Assembly: GCA_015680685.1 (NCBI GenBank)
Contig: MNCI01003588.1
Location: 963,879-1,027,878 of the forward strand
Reading direction: 5' to 3'
DNA: 64,000 bases
From: Gnetum montanum
Lineage: Eukaryota; Streptophyta; Gnetopsida; Gnetales; Gnetaceae
This document shows positions 22,213 to 32,665 of the stretch, in pieces (the first letter of the stretch is position 1; every line of letters starts with the position of its first letter). The position numbers and the translations under genes were made by a program. Under the pieces are notes generated by a model. That model was not told the origin of the DNA and searched no databases. It was given only the letters and a program-made list of their open reading frames with translations.

Positions 22213-22835
22213 TCCTATACTCCATCATTGACAAACTAGGACTAGCAGATGAAATCAGTTCAACCAAAATTGTATGTCTAAAATCCTTCAATGGATCATG
22301 TGTCACAGTTTGGGGTACAATCAACTTAGCCTTCATGGAAGGAGAGCAATTTCCCACTAGTGCAGATTTCACTATCATAGAGGAGATGCTAGGTTTCAAC
22401 AAGAGTCTAGGCAGGCGTTAGATAGCCCAACTAAGGGCCGTCTCCTCTCCCATCCACCAAGAAATCCACCTTCCATATGAAGGTGGTCAAGTTATCATCC
22501 ATGGTGATAACACTTCCTCTTCGACTATCCATGACATAGACATGGCGCAAGTTTTAGAAGAAGAGTTTCTTGGTAGTACACCTATGACAACCAATGCAGC
22601 ACCTAAGGCTAACATACCCGAACAAGTGTTTGAAGCCAATAGCCTCCTAGAGGATCCTAAGCTTTTCATGCTCCCTAATCCACACCTGATTAGGAAGCAA
22701 TTACGTGATTAAGATTTTTGCTTGGCCAAAAACACGTTAAGCACTAGCTTACCCCTTGCCTCCATTGGCCATGCATTTTTGGTTTTTTCTTCGGTTGCAT
22801 TTGTTCATGCATTTACATTTCACTTGCTTGCCTAG

Positions 22836-24626
22836 TTTATACACTACTTTGCTTCATTTACATATTTCTACTTTGTTTACACATCCATCCACTTAGCCCA
22901 TGGCTCGAAAATGCCTTAAACTATCCCATGGCCCGAAAAGGCCTTAAACTAGCCCATGGCCCAAAAAGGCCTTAAACTAGCCTACAACCTGAAATGACCT
23001 AAAACTAGCCTACAACCTGAAACGACCTAAAACTATAAATTTTTGCATTACTTTTCTTTCATTTGCACATTTTAACTCTATTTATGATAGGTGTTGTTGG
23101 ATGTTGTTTTCTTTCTAGTTGATTTTTATAGGATCTTGCAAGCACACAACATGACCATTCATGTAGCATCACACCTTACACAAGCAAGGTAAGTAGTCCA
23201 CTATGACTATAAACTAGCACAACTTGTCCTTAGGTCATGATGTTAAACTAGCATAATAGCTCGTCCTTGCGTCATGATGTTAAACTGGCACAACAGCTCG
23301 TCCTTGGGTCATGATGTTAGACTAGCACAAAATCCATTATCTGCTATGACATTAAACTAGCATCCAGTAGTCTGCTAGGACTATAAACTAGCACATCATG
23401 GTCTACTAGGACCTTAAACTGGGTTCATAGTCTGTTAGGACTTTAAACTAGCATGTTACTAATATGCTCGATTACTTTCCATTAATGTGGCCTTGGTAGC
23501 ACTCATAGCATCACCACCTCTCACCATTCTCCTGATCTTTCGAAGCACTTGCCATTAGTATTGTCTTAAGAGAACTTGTAACATCATTGCCCTAGCACTT
23601 TCATTGGCTTCCTGAGCACTTGCAACTAGCACAATATTTGACACATTTGTAGCATCTTCGCATCTAGCACTTGCGGCATCTTCACATATGACATTTACAT
23701 TGGCATTTCATATTGTGTGGCTTTCTTGTCTTCTTGGAGTTGTGTTTGTAGGATGAAGCCTCAGAGGTGGTCGTGCAGAGATGCATCTCATTATAGCAGC
23801 AAGTCACCACATTAATCTAATGTGCATGATTGGACTAGTTGAGCCACTCAAGAGTGCACATCCTTCTCATCCTTGTTACAGCCTATCCAAATCCACTCCT
23901 TTATTCCAATATCCTCTCATCCCTTGCATACTCATGATTGCACATCCCTTTGATGCCTATGCATTATGACGTACATGGCACCTTCCTTCATGTCAACCAT
24001 AGAACCCATGGTGGACGTAATGCAACTCATCCCATGGGGGGCCTCTATTGGCTGGTTAAGGCCTGGGTGAATGTAATGTGAATCATCTCTGGGAGGAAAC
24101 ATCTATCCTACAGATGCAATGTGATGCATCCAAACAAAGCCCATCTTCTCGATGGCCAACTTGTGGCTAACATTCAGTAGTAAGCCTAACCTAAAGGAGG
24201 TTTGCCTCACAAAAAAAAAGAATGGGGAAAAGCACATCCCCAATCAAACTGACAATGCTATAGATTTGTAATTGGCCTAGCCTTAGATTTACTTTGACGC
24301 TCTCATAAGCACTTTGACGAGAGGTCAATGCTTCAGTGGTAAACCACTTCATGCCATAATCATTGTTAGCCATGCTAAATTTGCATGTTACATCATGATC
24401 CACTATTTGCATTTCATTTCCACCATTTAAATTTCACCTCCCTAGCATTGCCTATACCCCTTGTCCCTCAACATAACCTTATTCCCATACCACTCTTGAG
24501 CATGGTAAAATGACATCTGATCTTGTACCAACGAGTGATGTTGTTGACATGTCTGCTGTGGTGTTTTGTAATTCTTTGTCGATGTCTCTTGGGCCACTCC
24601 TCCAGATGTCAACAAAGATGGGCCAT
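22836..24626 (+). other. Element 2 3' noncoding region with two tandem repeats
   Basis: Five ~29-bp units with CCATGGCCCGAAAAGGCC and TTAAACTAG lie at about 22898-23036. Longer imperfect ~40-bp units with GTCATGATGTTAAACTGGCA and GTCTGCTAGGACTATAAACT follow at 23200-23460. The sequence immediately before the 3' LTR (AACAAAGATGGGCCAT) is a weak polypurine-tract candidate, matched by AACAAAGAGGTGCCAT in element 4. A small conserved frame (23781-23969) is listed separately. No pol domain is present. Confidence 0.7.
23781..23969 (+). other. Conserved 62-codon small ORF in the 3' region of element 2
   Basis: The frame starts MHLIIAASHH and ends DAYAL. Element 4 has an uninterrupted counterpart of the same length (52229-52417, minus) starting MHLIATASYH and ending YAYAL. 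Both are free of stops although gag in the same elements is not. An overlapping frame also reads protein-like in element 4 (DEALEAIVQRCISLQQQV). I do not recognise a family. Shared ancestry alone could explain it. Confidence 0.3.
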
Positions 24627-25983
24627 TGAAACACCACAAAATTTTGGGTCTTGGCATTGCAACTACAAATATGGCTAAGGGTCAAAATGGTGGCACTTTT
24701 CCCATATTTTTTCGAGTGTTAAGTATAGTTGACTCCAACGGCTAGATTTGCAAATTTTTTTTAAGTGTTAGAACGATGGCACTTTCTGTAGATTTTCATT
24801 ATATGCTGCATAGTGTAGCATAGTGTAGAACCTTGTCACGCTATGTAGCATAGCACACCTATTACACTGCATAGCGTAGCACCCTGTTACATTGTGTAGC
24901 GTAGTACCATGTCTACTACAGCGTAGCACCCTATTACACTACGTAGTGTAGTACCCTATCCACTGTAGTGTAGCACCCTGTCCATTGTTGTAACCAGCGT
25001 CCTGTGTCCTGTGCGTAACACAGGATGAGTGTAGTGGATAGTAGCAACCAGCATCCTGTGTCCCATGCATAACATAGGACGAGCGCAGTAGACAGTAGCA
25101 ACCAATGTCCTATGTCCCAATCGTAACACAGGATGAGTGCAGTGGATAGCAGTAACCAGCATCCCGTGTCCCATGTGTAATAGGGGATGAGCGTAGTAGA
25201 TAGCATGGTCCCACCCACCACACTACCACATGGCACTTGATCCACATTTTGGGCTAACCTTAGCCCTATAAGTATCCTTGTAGCCTAGTGTTTTAGAAGA
25301 GGTGAAAAGGAGAGAAGAGAAGGGTTGGCATTCATTCTTCACCAGGGAGGCAGTTGGCACTTCCATTTTGGCACTTGGCACTTAGCTTCGTGGGAAAATG
25401 AGACCCAGAGCACACTACACTAGTAGAGAGGCACAGTTACATTGCACGGTACACTACAACCCCATTGTAGCCTTGTAAAACATCACATGGTACACCATGA
25501 TTACCAACCTAACAGGCCCAATCCAACACAATGAGCACCAAACTTCACTGCCTGACACCACCAAGGTTGTGACTACGCTCCCACTGTGCTTATTGTACAC
25601 TGTGTATACCTTTGTGAATTAGCTATGCCCCTCTTTTGGGGTGGTGCATCTTCTTACTCAAACTCTCTTTTTGTCTTATTATAGCATTTACTTTGCATTA
25701 TCAAGTGTTTGAGCATGTCTACTATCTCGGTTATGTGCTTTTATACGTTTCTAATGTTGCGCATCCCACATTTTCTTTCATTTCAACCATCGCGTGTTAC
25801 GTTTCAAAGTTACTGCTTGCAAAAGGTTATTTGACACCTTGTAAGTCCCTGTCTAATCGACTAGACCATTCAGGGCACCCTGTTTCTATTTTCTCTAGCA
25901 TGGCCCTCGCATGGATTCGGGGTTAGGCTATACACCTGATAACCTCTCAGTGTTCCAGCCACCAATGTTTTCAGATGTCACCA
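24627..25983 (+). repeat. Element 2 3' LTR
   Basis: It starts TGAAACACCACAAAATTTTG and is collinear with 17153-18535, including the GTAGC-rich block (24820-24975) and four 54-bp units (about 24990-25205). It ends AGATGTCACC(A), where element 4 LTRs end (reverse complement) GTCACTACA, so the exact edge is uncertain by one or two bases. Confidence 0.85.
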
Positions 25984-27577
25984 GGAGTAGGTGCAAGAAC
26001 AGGAGGTGCAAATTTTTGGAATGATAAGGTTTTCTGATTAACCACCTCATCTCTGGAAAATTCATCCTCACTGTCATAAAATTGAACCTCCTTTTTCTAA
26101 ATAGAAGGGTCCTTATTGTATTCTTCTATACTTTCACATTTTCTCACTTCCTCCTCCTCCTCGGCTACTTGATCAATTAATTTTTAAATCTGACGAGCAC
26201 TTAACTCTATCAATCTTCCTTGGGCATATATGTCAAGGGTTTTCCTATTTTTAGACTACAACTCATCTATGATATGGTGAAGTTGATCTAGCTAATAGTA
26301 TCCATGGCTAGGACACCTATGCAATAGAGAGTAGTATCAGCTAATAGTAGCATCCAAGGGCTCATGATTCCCTTGTTTCCACCATTGAATTTTTCTCTTA
26401 GATTGGATACTTGGGAGTACATTTGATATTTCTCATTGAATAATTCTAACATCATACTTCACTACCTAATTGATTCTAGTTCCAAGGATTGATACCAATT
26501 TTCTACTTCCTTTATGAGTGTCCTTGGAAGTAATTTCAGCTTTTGCCAATCATTTTCAATATTCTACAAGGCACATGTATCCTAGAAGGCCTAAAGATGA
26601 TTTTGCAGATCAGCATCATATCCTCCCTCGAACTGAGGGATGTTGTTCATATCCAACCTCTTTATTTTACTGTCCTTCACATTCCTTGTTGGAATCCTCA
26701 CAACCTTTGCAATATTCAACATGCCCTGAGTAGCAAGTAGAGGTTCATCAAGGCCATGATGGTGGTGCTTATGATGTTCTCTACTAGCCCTTCTTTCTTG
26801 ATGATGGGCCTCTCTAGATTGCCCATGTCTTTGGTCATGACTATCCCAATAGTTCCTTCTATTGTTTTGGTCTTGTCGGTCACCTCCATCATAGTTATTT
26901 CTTCTGTAGCCATGATCTAAACTAGATGATGAAGAAGATGATTATGATGAAGTAGAAGAAGAAGGGGAACTTTCTCCACACTGATGTCTATCATCCCTAC
27001 TTCAATGCTCATGACCACAATCACAATCATGATCTTCTTTGTTCCCCTTTTCTTAACTTGCTCCTCCAGATCCATTTTTGTTATTGGATCCATTTTGACT
27101 AGAGCTTAGATTATGGATTGTGGATTGTACATTCTGGTTAAGGGCTCCTTGAACAAAGTCAAAGAGAGGAGAATCACTAAATAAATGATTTCCTTCATCA
27201 ATTGGGCCAAGTGAAGGTGGAAAGATATTTGAACCCTTGTCCTTCACAAGCTCGTGCTGGTGCTGCAGCTGCCGATCCCTTAATCTTTGCACTTCAGTGA
27301 GATGATAATCCCTTGAGTTGGGATCTTGCATCTCATATTCTCCATGGAGATGTTGAAGCCCATGTCATGTGAGAATTAGCTGGAGCATTGCTAGAATAGA
27401 TTGGTTAGGTGGAAACATAATGTTGCATTCCATATTACACCATTGCATCAGTTCATTTTGATGCAAGATGAAGGTAAAGTCTAGTACATACTCATCGGGA
27501 TGAGCATATACCACTCGGTATTGTTGAGGCACTTGAACTGCCCTGGGCAGAGATGGGCTCATATGAGAAGAACACAT
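25984..27577 (-). pseudogene. Element 1 gag remnant
   Basis: The likely start is the ATG at 27575-27577 (MCSSHMSPSLPRAVQVPQQYR), 157 bases inside the 5' LTR. Open pieces at 27365-27577, 27053-27331 and 26716-26913 (another frame) are separated by stops. The 27053-27331 piece is rich in Q, H, D and R near its start (EVQRLRDRQLQHQHELVKD) and N, S and G near its end (SSQNGSNNKNGSGG), a low-complexity linker. The downstream part towards 25984 is where element 2 entered. Position after the primer site and before protease supports gag. No clear capsid motif is readable. Confidence 0.6.
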
Positions 27578-27716
27578 TTTGTGTTAATAAATAGTGTGTA
27601 TTTGAGATTTAATTTAATGATAATGATTTTTATTTTCATAGGATTTGACTCTTAGGGTTTGAACAACAAGGTTACTAAGTTTCACTAGGGTTAGATAGCG
27701 TACAAAGAACTACAAT

Positions 27717-27734
27717 CCCTATCAATGGTGCCAA
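27717..27734 (-). other. Primer-binding site of element 1
   Basis: On the minus strand TTGGCACCATTGATAGGG follows the 5' LTR end directly. It matches the tRNA-Asp-type site of Athila elements (TGGCGCCGTTGCCGGGGA) at 13 of 18 positions, and four of the five differences are transitions, as expected from methyl-cytosine decay. Confidence 0.7.
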
Positions 27735-28596
27735 TGATGAGTGCCAAGGTAACCCTACACCTAACCATACAAATCACAAGAGTTCATGTGCAATCTAGTT
27801 GAATTTCACAGATTGTAATTACTAAGTATGCTAGAGCTAAACAGTGCATGCGTGTTGTTCATTCGTTGTCTTTCTAGTCCCACTTGTGCAATGCGATTGT
27901 ATGGTTAAGTGTGATTGAGCCATAAGATTTTTATTAGTTTGTGTTTTTATGGAATTACTCACCTAGAACAAGAATAAAAGTAAGAGTGATTAATTGCTAT
28001 GTAAACTATAGTCTATTCTAGCCTAACACAAGTAACTGTTCCCACTTCTCGGACACATCCTGAACTTTGTGCAATATTGTTGGACTGTCAAACACTAATC
28101 GTTTTTGAGCTACCAAGCATCACACGTATGCTTAAAGGGGTCTTGCTTGTGTATTTTAATGATTTTATTAATTGATCAAAATTAATTACTGCATAAATAA
28201 CATTAATGTAAATTTCATGAAATAAAAATGCATAGGAAAGAAAGTCTCAAGTGCTACAAGGAATGGATCAGAGAGTTTGTCTTTATTGCCAACACAATGG
28301 TGTGTTCAGGTACATCAATGCTTGAATAAATATCTATTCACACTTAGATCTCCTACTGTGGGCACTTGAAAAATATTCTAATTCTCAAATGGACAAACTA
28401 CAAGAGTTTCACTACTTGACTGCCAAAAACTTACTCCCAATTATGCGCCTGGGCGGTGTATTTATAGACCTGAGAGTAACCTTGCGATATCAAATGTACG
28501 ATATTCCATCTTGGGCCTTGATATCATGTACCTAATATCATGTACCTGATATTGCTACCACCCCAGTATCGAAGTATTGAAAAACATGATTTATCA
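27735..28596 (-). repeat. Element 1 5' LTR
   Basis: It is 862 bp and collinear without net length change with 10358-11219. It carries the same termini and GATATC-rich end. The right edge TTATCA is followed by the CATAG target duplication and then by array-like sequence. Confidence 0.9.
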
Positions 28597-28815
28597 CATA
28601 GTAATCGGAAGGTCTAGGTATATAACGAGGGAGTGCATTGTAGCATCCTTCGAAAGGTATAGGACCATCTGGAAGGCATTCAAACCTTACAGTATGTTAT
28701 AGCTACTTAGAATTTTAAACCTACTTATAGCGTCTCACACTCCAGTTGAATCAAACCTTTGAAATGTTTCTTGCCTTTCGATAGGGCAAAATAACAAGAA
28801 GTTTTTAGGTTTTGT
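28597..28815. repeat. Continuation of the ~360-bp array after element 1
   Basis: After CATAG the sequence goes on with array vocabulary (TAATCGGAAGGTCTAGG, GTAGCATCCTTCGAAAGG, CATCTGGAAGGCATTCAAACC). So element 1 split the array instead of bounding it. Similarity fades by about 28800, with a faint echo at 29390-29440. Confidence 0.7.
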
Positions 28816-28841
28816 CTAAACCCTGAACCCTAAACCCTAAA
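28816..28841. repeat. Interstitial telomere-type repeat
   Basis: The run CTAAACCCTGAACCCTAAA and onward contains three to four units of the plant telomere motif CCCTAAA, one with a G for T. Confidence 0.75.
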
Positions 28842-28929
28842 GTAATGCTATGGTTCAATCCCAATGTAACACAATGTTTAAATTAACATCTAACATTAAA
28901 TCATAGATGAAAATCAAACAATTTTTTTA

Positions 28930-29310
28930 ACAATAAACATGAATACCTTTATGATTCCTATTGTCCTTCTTACATTTCCTAGTTTCATACTTAACCTTCA
29001 TGTGATGACTATTCATAAATTTTCCAATTAAATACTAAGTTTACAACACATGTGATGGTATTCCAAAAGATTTCTATGCCTTGGGTGATAATTTTTAATC
29101 TTGGATGTTATGCATTCTTAGTTGTTTCGATTTATCAACATGAAAAATTTTACGATTCCTAATGTTGTACTAAGGTTTCCAACTCACTCTACTTAACTAT
29201 CATCTAATGACTATTCATAACTTTTAGAATTAAATACTAAGTTTACAATAGAAGTGTTGGTATCCCAAGAAGTTATTCTACCTTGGGTGTTAATTTATAG
29301 TTTTTCTTAT
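28930..29310. repeat. ~200-bp tandem duplication
   Basis: Two diverged units share GATTCCTA, the block TGACTATTCATAA, TTAAATACTAAGTTTACAA and CCTTGGGTG(A/T)TAAT in the same order, offset by about 200 bp. No coding content is recognised. Confidence 0.65.
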
Positions 29311-29479
29311 TATACGTTAGGGTTTTTTTTAATATGCTATAGATACCACAAGGTAATCTTACTTGTAGCGTATCATAGTTCATGTACTAAAGTCTTCTGG
29401 AAGGTGTCATGCCTTCTGGTTGGGGTAAATTTCAAGCATTTTTGGGCTTCTAGATGATGAGATTGTATTCTGGCTGAAA

Positions 29480-29990
29480 TTATGTGTGACTGCTACTCTT
29501 AATAGCTTGCACTTTTTGGAATGTGGGATAGTGCTCCTCATAGGCCCTTACAACATACATATCAAACTATGAGTAGCAACTTAAAAATGCAAGATGCATT
29601 ATTATAATTAAACTATGAGAAGATATTTAAAGTGTGATTCATATTTTTCTATAAAATGCAATCCACAACACCTTGCATCATGGGGTCAAATGTAAAAAAA
29701 TTAAATTAATTAGCTTGACTATTATTTTTACTTTTACTTTTACTTTTACTTTCACTTTCACTTAACACGTAGCAAACATTCGGTGAGAAGCAGCATTGTA
29801 GAAGGCCATGAAGCAAGGCAATGAAGGCAACAGTAGAGGATTTCATTTGAAAGAATTAAACTTTCAAATTTGAAACAACCACAATCAAGAGGGTAAGTTA
29901 TACCACATCGTAGTACTAAATTTATTATTTTTTTTTCTTGCACCATGGTTAGCTCCGACAGTCTATGATTTGATTATATTGGAAAGTTTT
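29480..29990 (+). repeat. Left direct repeat flanking the transposase remnant
   Basis: It shares with 33600-34110, in the same orientation, the sequence around AAATGTAAAAAAAT, TTTACTTT(T/C)CACTTTCACTT, GGTGAGAAGCAGCAT, GAAGGCCA, AGTAGAGGA and GAGGGTAAG. It includes a (TTTTAC)n microsatellite at about 29725-29762. It may be the 5' flank of a duplicated transposon. Confidence 0.65.
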
Positions 29991-30249
29991 ATTTTTGGAT
30001 ATGGTTTCTAGGATTACTAATTTTTTTCTATTTTTATTTGAAAGGTTATTAACACTTTTTCATAAATTGCTTCAGTTGTATTTCCTCTAGTTGTATTTCT
30101 TTGTATTAATCATTGAAGCTAATGTTGGGATAGGATACCATAATTCTTGAATTAACATTACTGATTTTTCTTAGAATCTAGTTTTACATTTTGGGAATTA
30201 TTAAACTTTGTATTTTTTCAATTGGGATTGTTCTTAGGTAGAAGGGGTT

Positions 30250-32665
30250 AATTGTAGAAAATACTGCACCAACTCCTTATAAATAAACATTTGAAGAATG
30301 TGAGGAAGACGAGAGCATGTCAATTTCTAGAAAACTACATGGCAACAAGAAATAAAAAAATCCCCTATTAAGACATTTTCAAAAGATGATATTCAATGGT
30401 CTTATTTCTATGATGATGCATTTGATTGGATATATAGAGATAGAGTAGATGATTTTATTGAGGGAAAATAGAAGAATGAGATCTTTACTTGTGAATTTTT
30501 CTATAGAGAGAATAAAAAGGTAGAAATGGACAAAGGAGACTCAGTCATGAGAAAACCATTACACCAATCACATAATGTGAGTTACTCACCACTATTTCAT
30601 ATTTATGTAATAATGTCTTATAGTACAAAGATGCATAATTTTGAAAATTACAACCCTTGTTTGAATATGTTCTTTTATCAGTTATCATTACTAGTATGGA
30701 TCAAATGTTACCATAGGGATAGCACCTAGAGAAGGTAGAAAAAGAAATAAGACTGGAAGAAAGACTGGTTGTCAATGTCATTTCATAGTTTGCTATATGA
30801 GAGGAGTTGATCATGTTGCATGTATTATATATAAAGAAATGAATCATATTGAAACATTAGGAGCTTATTGTCATGGCTTACTCAGTCCCATGATAGATAA
30901 AAGAAACTCACAATCCATACACATTTCCAATGAGGTGCATCAAAAGATAGTGTGTTTTTGGAAAGAAGGATTACCAATAGATATCATCTATGAGAGGCAT
31001 CAAGAAGATCTTTTTTAAGGGAGGATAGGAGTTAAAGCTATGAAGAAAGAGGGATTCTTTCTTGTTAAAAAATAAATCTACAACATTTGCAAAAATGTGA
31101 CCCATAATTACAAGAAAAGTGAGCATGGTAAAATCAATACCTAGCTATGCTATTGAATGACCAATGATTTTTTCTTTTACTACTAGGAAGAGAACCAAAA
31201 ACAAGGTATCCCATTAATCATCAAGCTACAATCACCTTGGATGCTCAAAAAGTTTGATAGCTCTATCTCAATGTAGTATCCTTGCAACAGATTCCACATT
31301 CAACACTAATAAATATGATGTAAGCTTCAATAATGGTTGTTATTATTCCATTTTAAAAATTGTTGGTGTGATAATAGAATTATAAATTAACTAATTACAA
31401 ATGTGTGGTTCTCTTTGTAGTTCCATCTTCATACAGTGATGGCTTTTGATTCATATTATAATGGACTTCTAGTTGCATGGGTGATATCCTCAAGGTGCAC
31501 CAAATCAAACATAAGTAGTAGGCTTTTAAAGCTTCATTGAAGAGGCAAGGCTAAGGATCCTAATTGGACAGTAAATGCTTTCATGCTAGATGACTCAAAG
31601 GTAGATATGAATGCAGTGAGGTAACTTTTAAGGCATTCAAAAATAAACTTGAAATCATGCTATTATGGTTTGAGATATCTTAACACATGCTTAAATTTGA
31701 TAATTTAATAGGTCTATTTTTGAGAGTAGAATTTTTTTATGCATTTGGCATGTTTGGAGGGCATGAAGGAAGAACTTGGAAATCAAAGTTAGAGATTTCA
31801 ACTAGATAAAAGCAATAGGTGATCAACTTAATCATATTATGAATGAATCCAAAACTGTTATAGATGTTGTTGTGGAAATAGACAAATTTATTGATAGGTT
31901 TCATGAGAACTCATAATTCATTAAATAATTAAAACATTAGTGGTTAAATAGAGACAAATTTAGGGAGTTTTTATTCCATAGTATCATTCCATTAAAGTTC
32001 ATATTCACACTCATATAGTCTTTTCCCATTTTTGTAGTGCTTATTTTTTTGTTTTTACCCTTTTTTTTCTAGAGATGTGGGCTAAAGCATTCCATGATGT
32101 TCCCCATTCACAAAAACACAAAAATAATGTTGTTGAGTCATACCATGGATTTTTAAGAGTAAAGTTTTAAGAGAAAATACCAAAGGATTGATTGGCTTAT
32201 ATGGAGCTTGACAAAGGTATAGCTATATTATTGGCATAATTTAAGAATTAAAGTTGCAAGATATTTCCTAAATAATAAAGATAGAGATTTCAATAAGAAG
32301 TCTTGAGAAAAGGATTTACAAATATTTGATGTTGACTATGTCCAAGCTATGGAAAAGAAAGATGAATATGCTATGCGAAATCAGAATAGTTGTCAAACAC
32401 TTACTACAAGGTTTCAAAGGTGTTTTCTTTTAGTATATCTTGTGAGTGTAAATGGTTTTGCCTTGGTCATTTTTGCAAAAACTTGATGAAAGTTCTTATT
32501 AGGATGAAGAGTTTCACCAATGCATTCAAGTTCATCTTCCAAGATGAGTTTTACAATTTGTGTGTTCTTATGGAACTAAATTCATTCAAGCCACATCCAT
32601 TCCCTTGCAAGGAAGATGCTTTAGAACTTGGAATAATGCCAGAGACATTAGGATCAACTAGTTGA
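30250..32665 (+). pseudogene. Decayed MULE/FAR1-like transposase
   Basis: Plus-strand fragments appear in the family order. A FAR1-like N-terminal region (30797-31018) holds GCQCHFIVCYM upstream and HIETLGAYCHGLLSP. Then FFFYY-EENQKQ; ATDSTFNTNKYD (31284-31320, first catalytic Asp region); FHLHTVMAFDSYYNGLLVAWVISSRCTKSN (31420-31510); PNWTVNAFMLDDSKVD (second Asp region, 31557-31605); CIWHVWRA-RKNLEIKVRDFN (31740-31800); and a SWIM-like CECKWFCLGHFCKNLMK (about 32435-32490), where the His of the C-x-H pair is Asn. At least one intron boundary (after NAVR, GTAACT) seems conserved. Frameshifts and stops break it throughout. An intact protein would excise and insert Mutator-like DNA. Confidence 0.75.

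Larger units (their letters stand above)
18996..22835 (+). pseudogene. Element 2 gag-protease polyprotein, one frame with internal stops
   Basis: A single reading frame can be followed for about 1280 codons. In order: an N-terminal region ending in nine decapeptide repeats; a Retrotrans_gag-like core (20230-20570) with HVFPMSL, KPKATLNQLMQVKQGPL and RWNAALSEMHEPLAEA; a CHYH-x5-H-x-TENYHAL knuckle-like motif (21010-21070); and an aspartic protease (22010-22430) with VHVDDGAATNIVLYS (active-site Asp in DDG) and ADFTIIEEMLGFNKSLGRR. The protease is of the Ogre/Tat-like DxG type. Most stops are TAG where Trp or Gln is expected. The start aligned with the element 4 ATG reads ATT (18996). The N-flanked duplication at 22041-22212 keeps frame. 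It would form the particle and mature it. It has no pol. Confidence 0.8.
17153..25983 (+). mobile_element. Element 2: gag-protease-only LTR retrotransposon nested in element 1
   Basis: LTRs at 17153-18535 and 24627-25983 start TGAAACACC. AGGAG precedes the left LTR (17148-17152), and AGGAG occurs after the right LTR at 25983-25987, so the target duplication is present within one or two bases of the inferred LTR end. Between the LTRs is one long gag-protease frame (18996-22835) and 1.8 kb of noncoding, repeat-bearing sequence. No RT, RNase H or integrase motif appears on either strand. Element 4 has the same organisation, so the lack of pol is a property of the family and not a local deletion. 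It resembles the class called TR-GAG or large gag-only elements. Confidence 0.88.
10358..28596 (-). mobile_element. Element 1: full-length decayed Athila-like Ty3/gypsy retrotransposon
   Basis: Both LTRs are 862 bp on the plus strand (TGATGAG at the left edge, TTATCA at the right). The 5-bp target duplication CATAG is exact at 10353-10357 and 28597-28601. Coding order on the minus strand is 5' LTR (27735-28596), gag, protease, RT, RNase H, integrase, 3' LTR (10358-11219). The ancestral element is interrupted by element 2. Without that 8.8-kb insertion it is about 9.4 kb. The tRNA-Asp-like primer site and RNase H style fit Athila/Tat relatives. All coding parts carry stops and frameshifts, so it cannot now move by itself. 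Confidence 0.92.

Noticed and set aside
21866-22402. 178-codon minus-strand frame
   Set aside because: It is antisense to the element 2 protease and is lengthened by the duplicated edges around the N at 22126.
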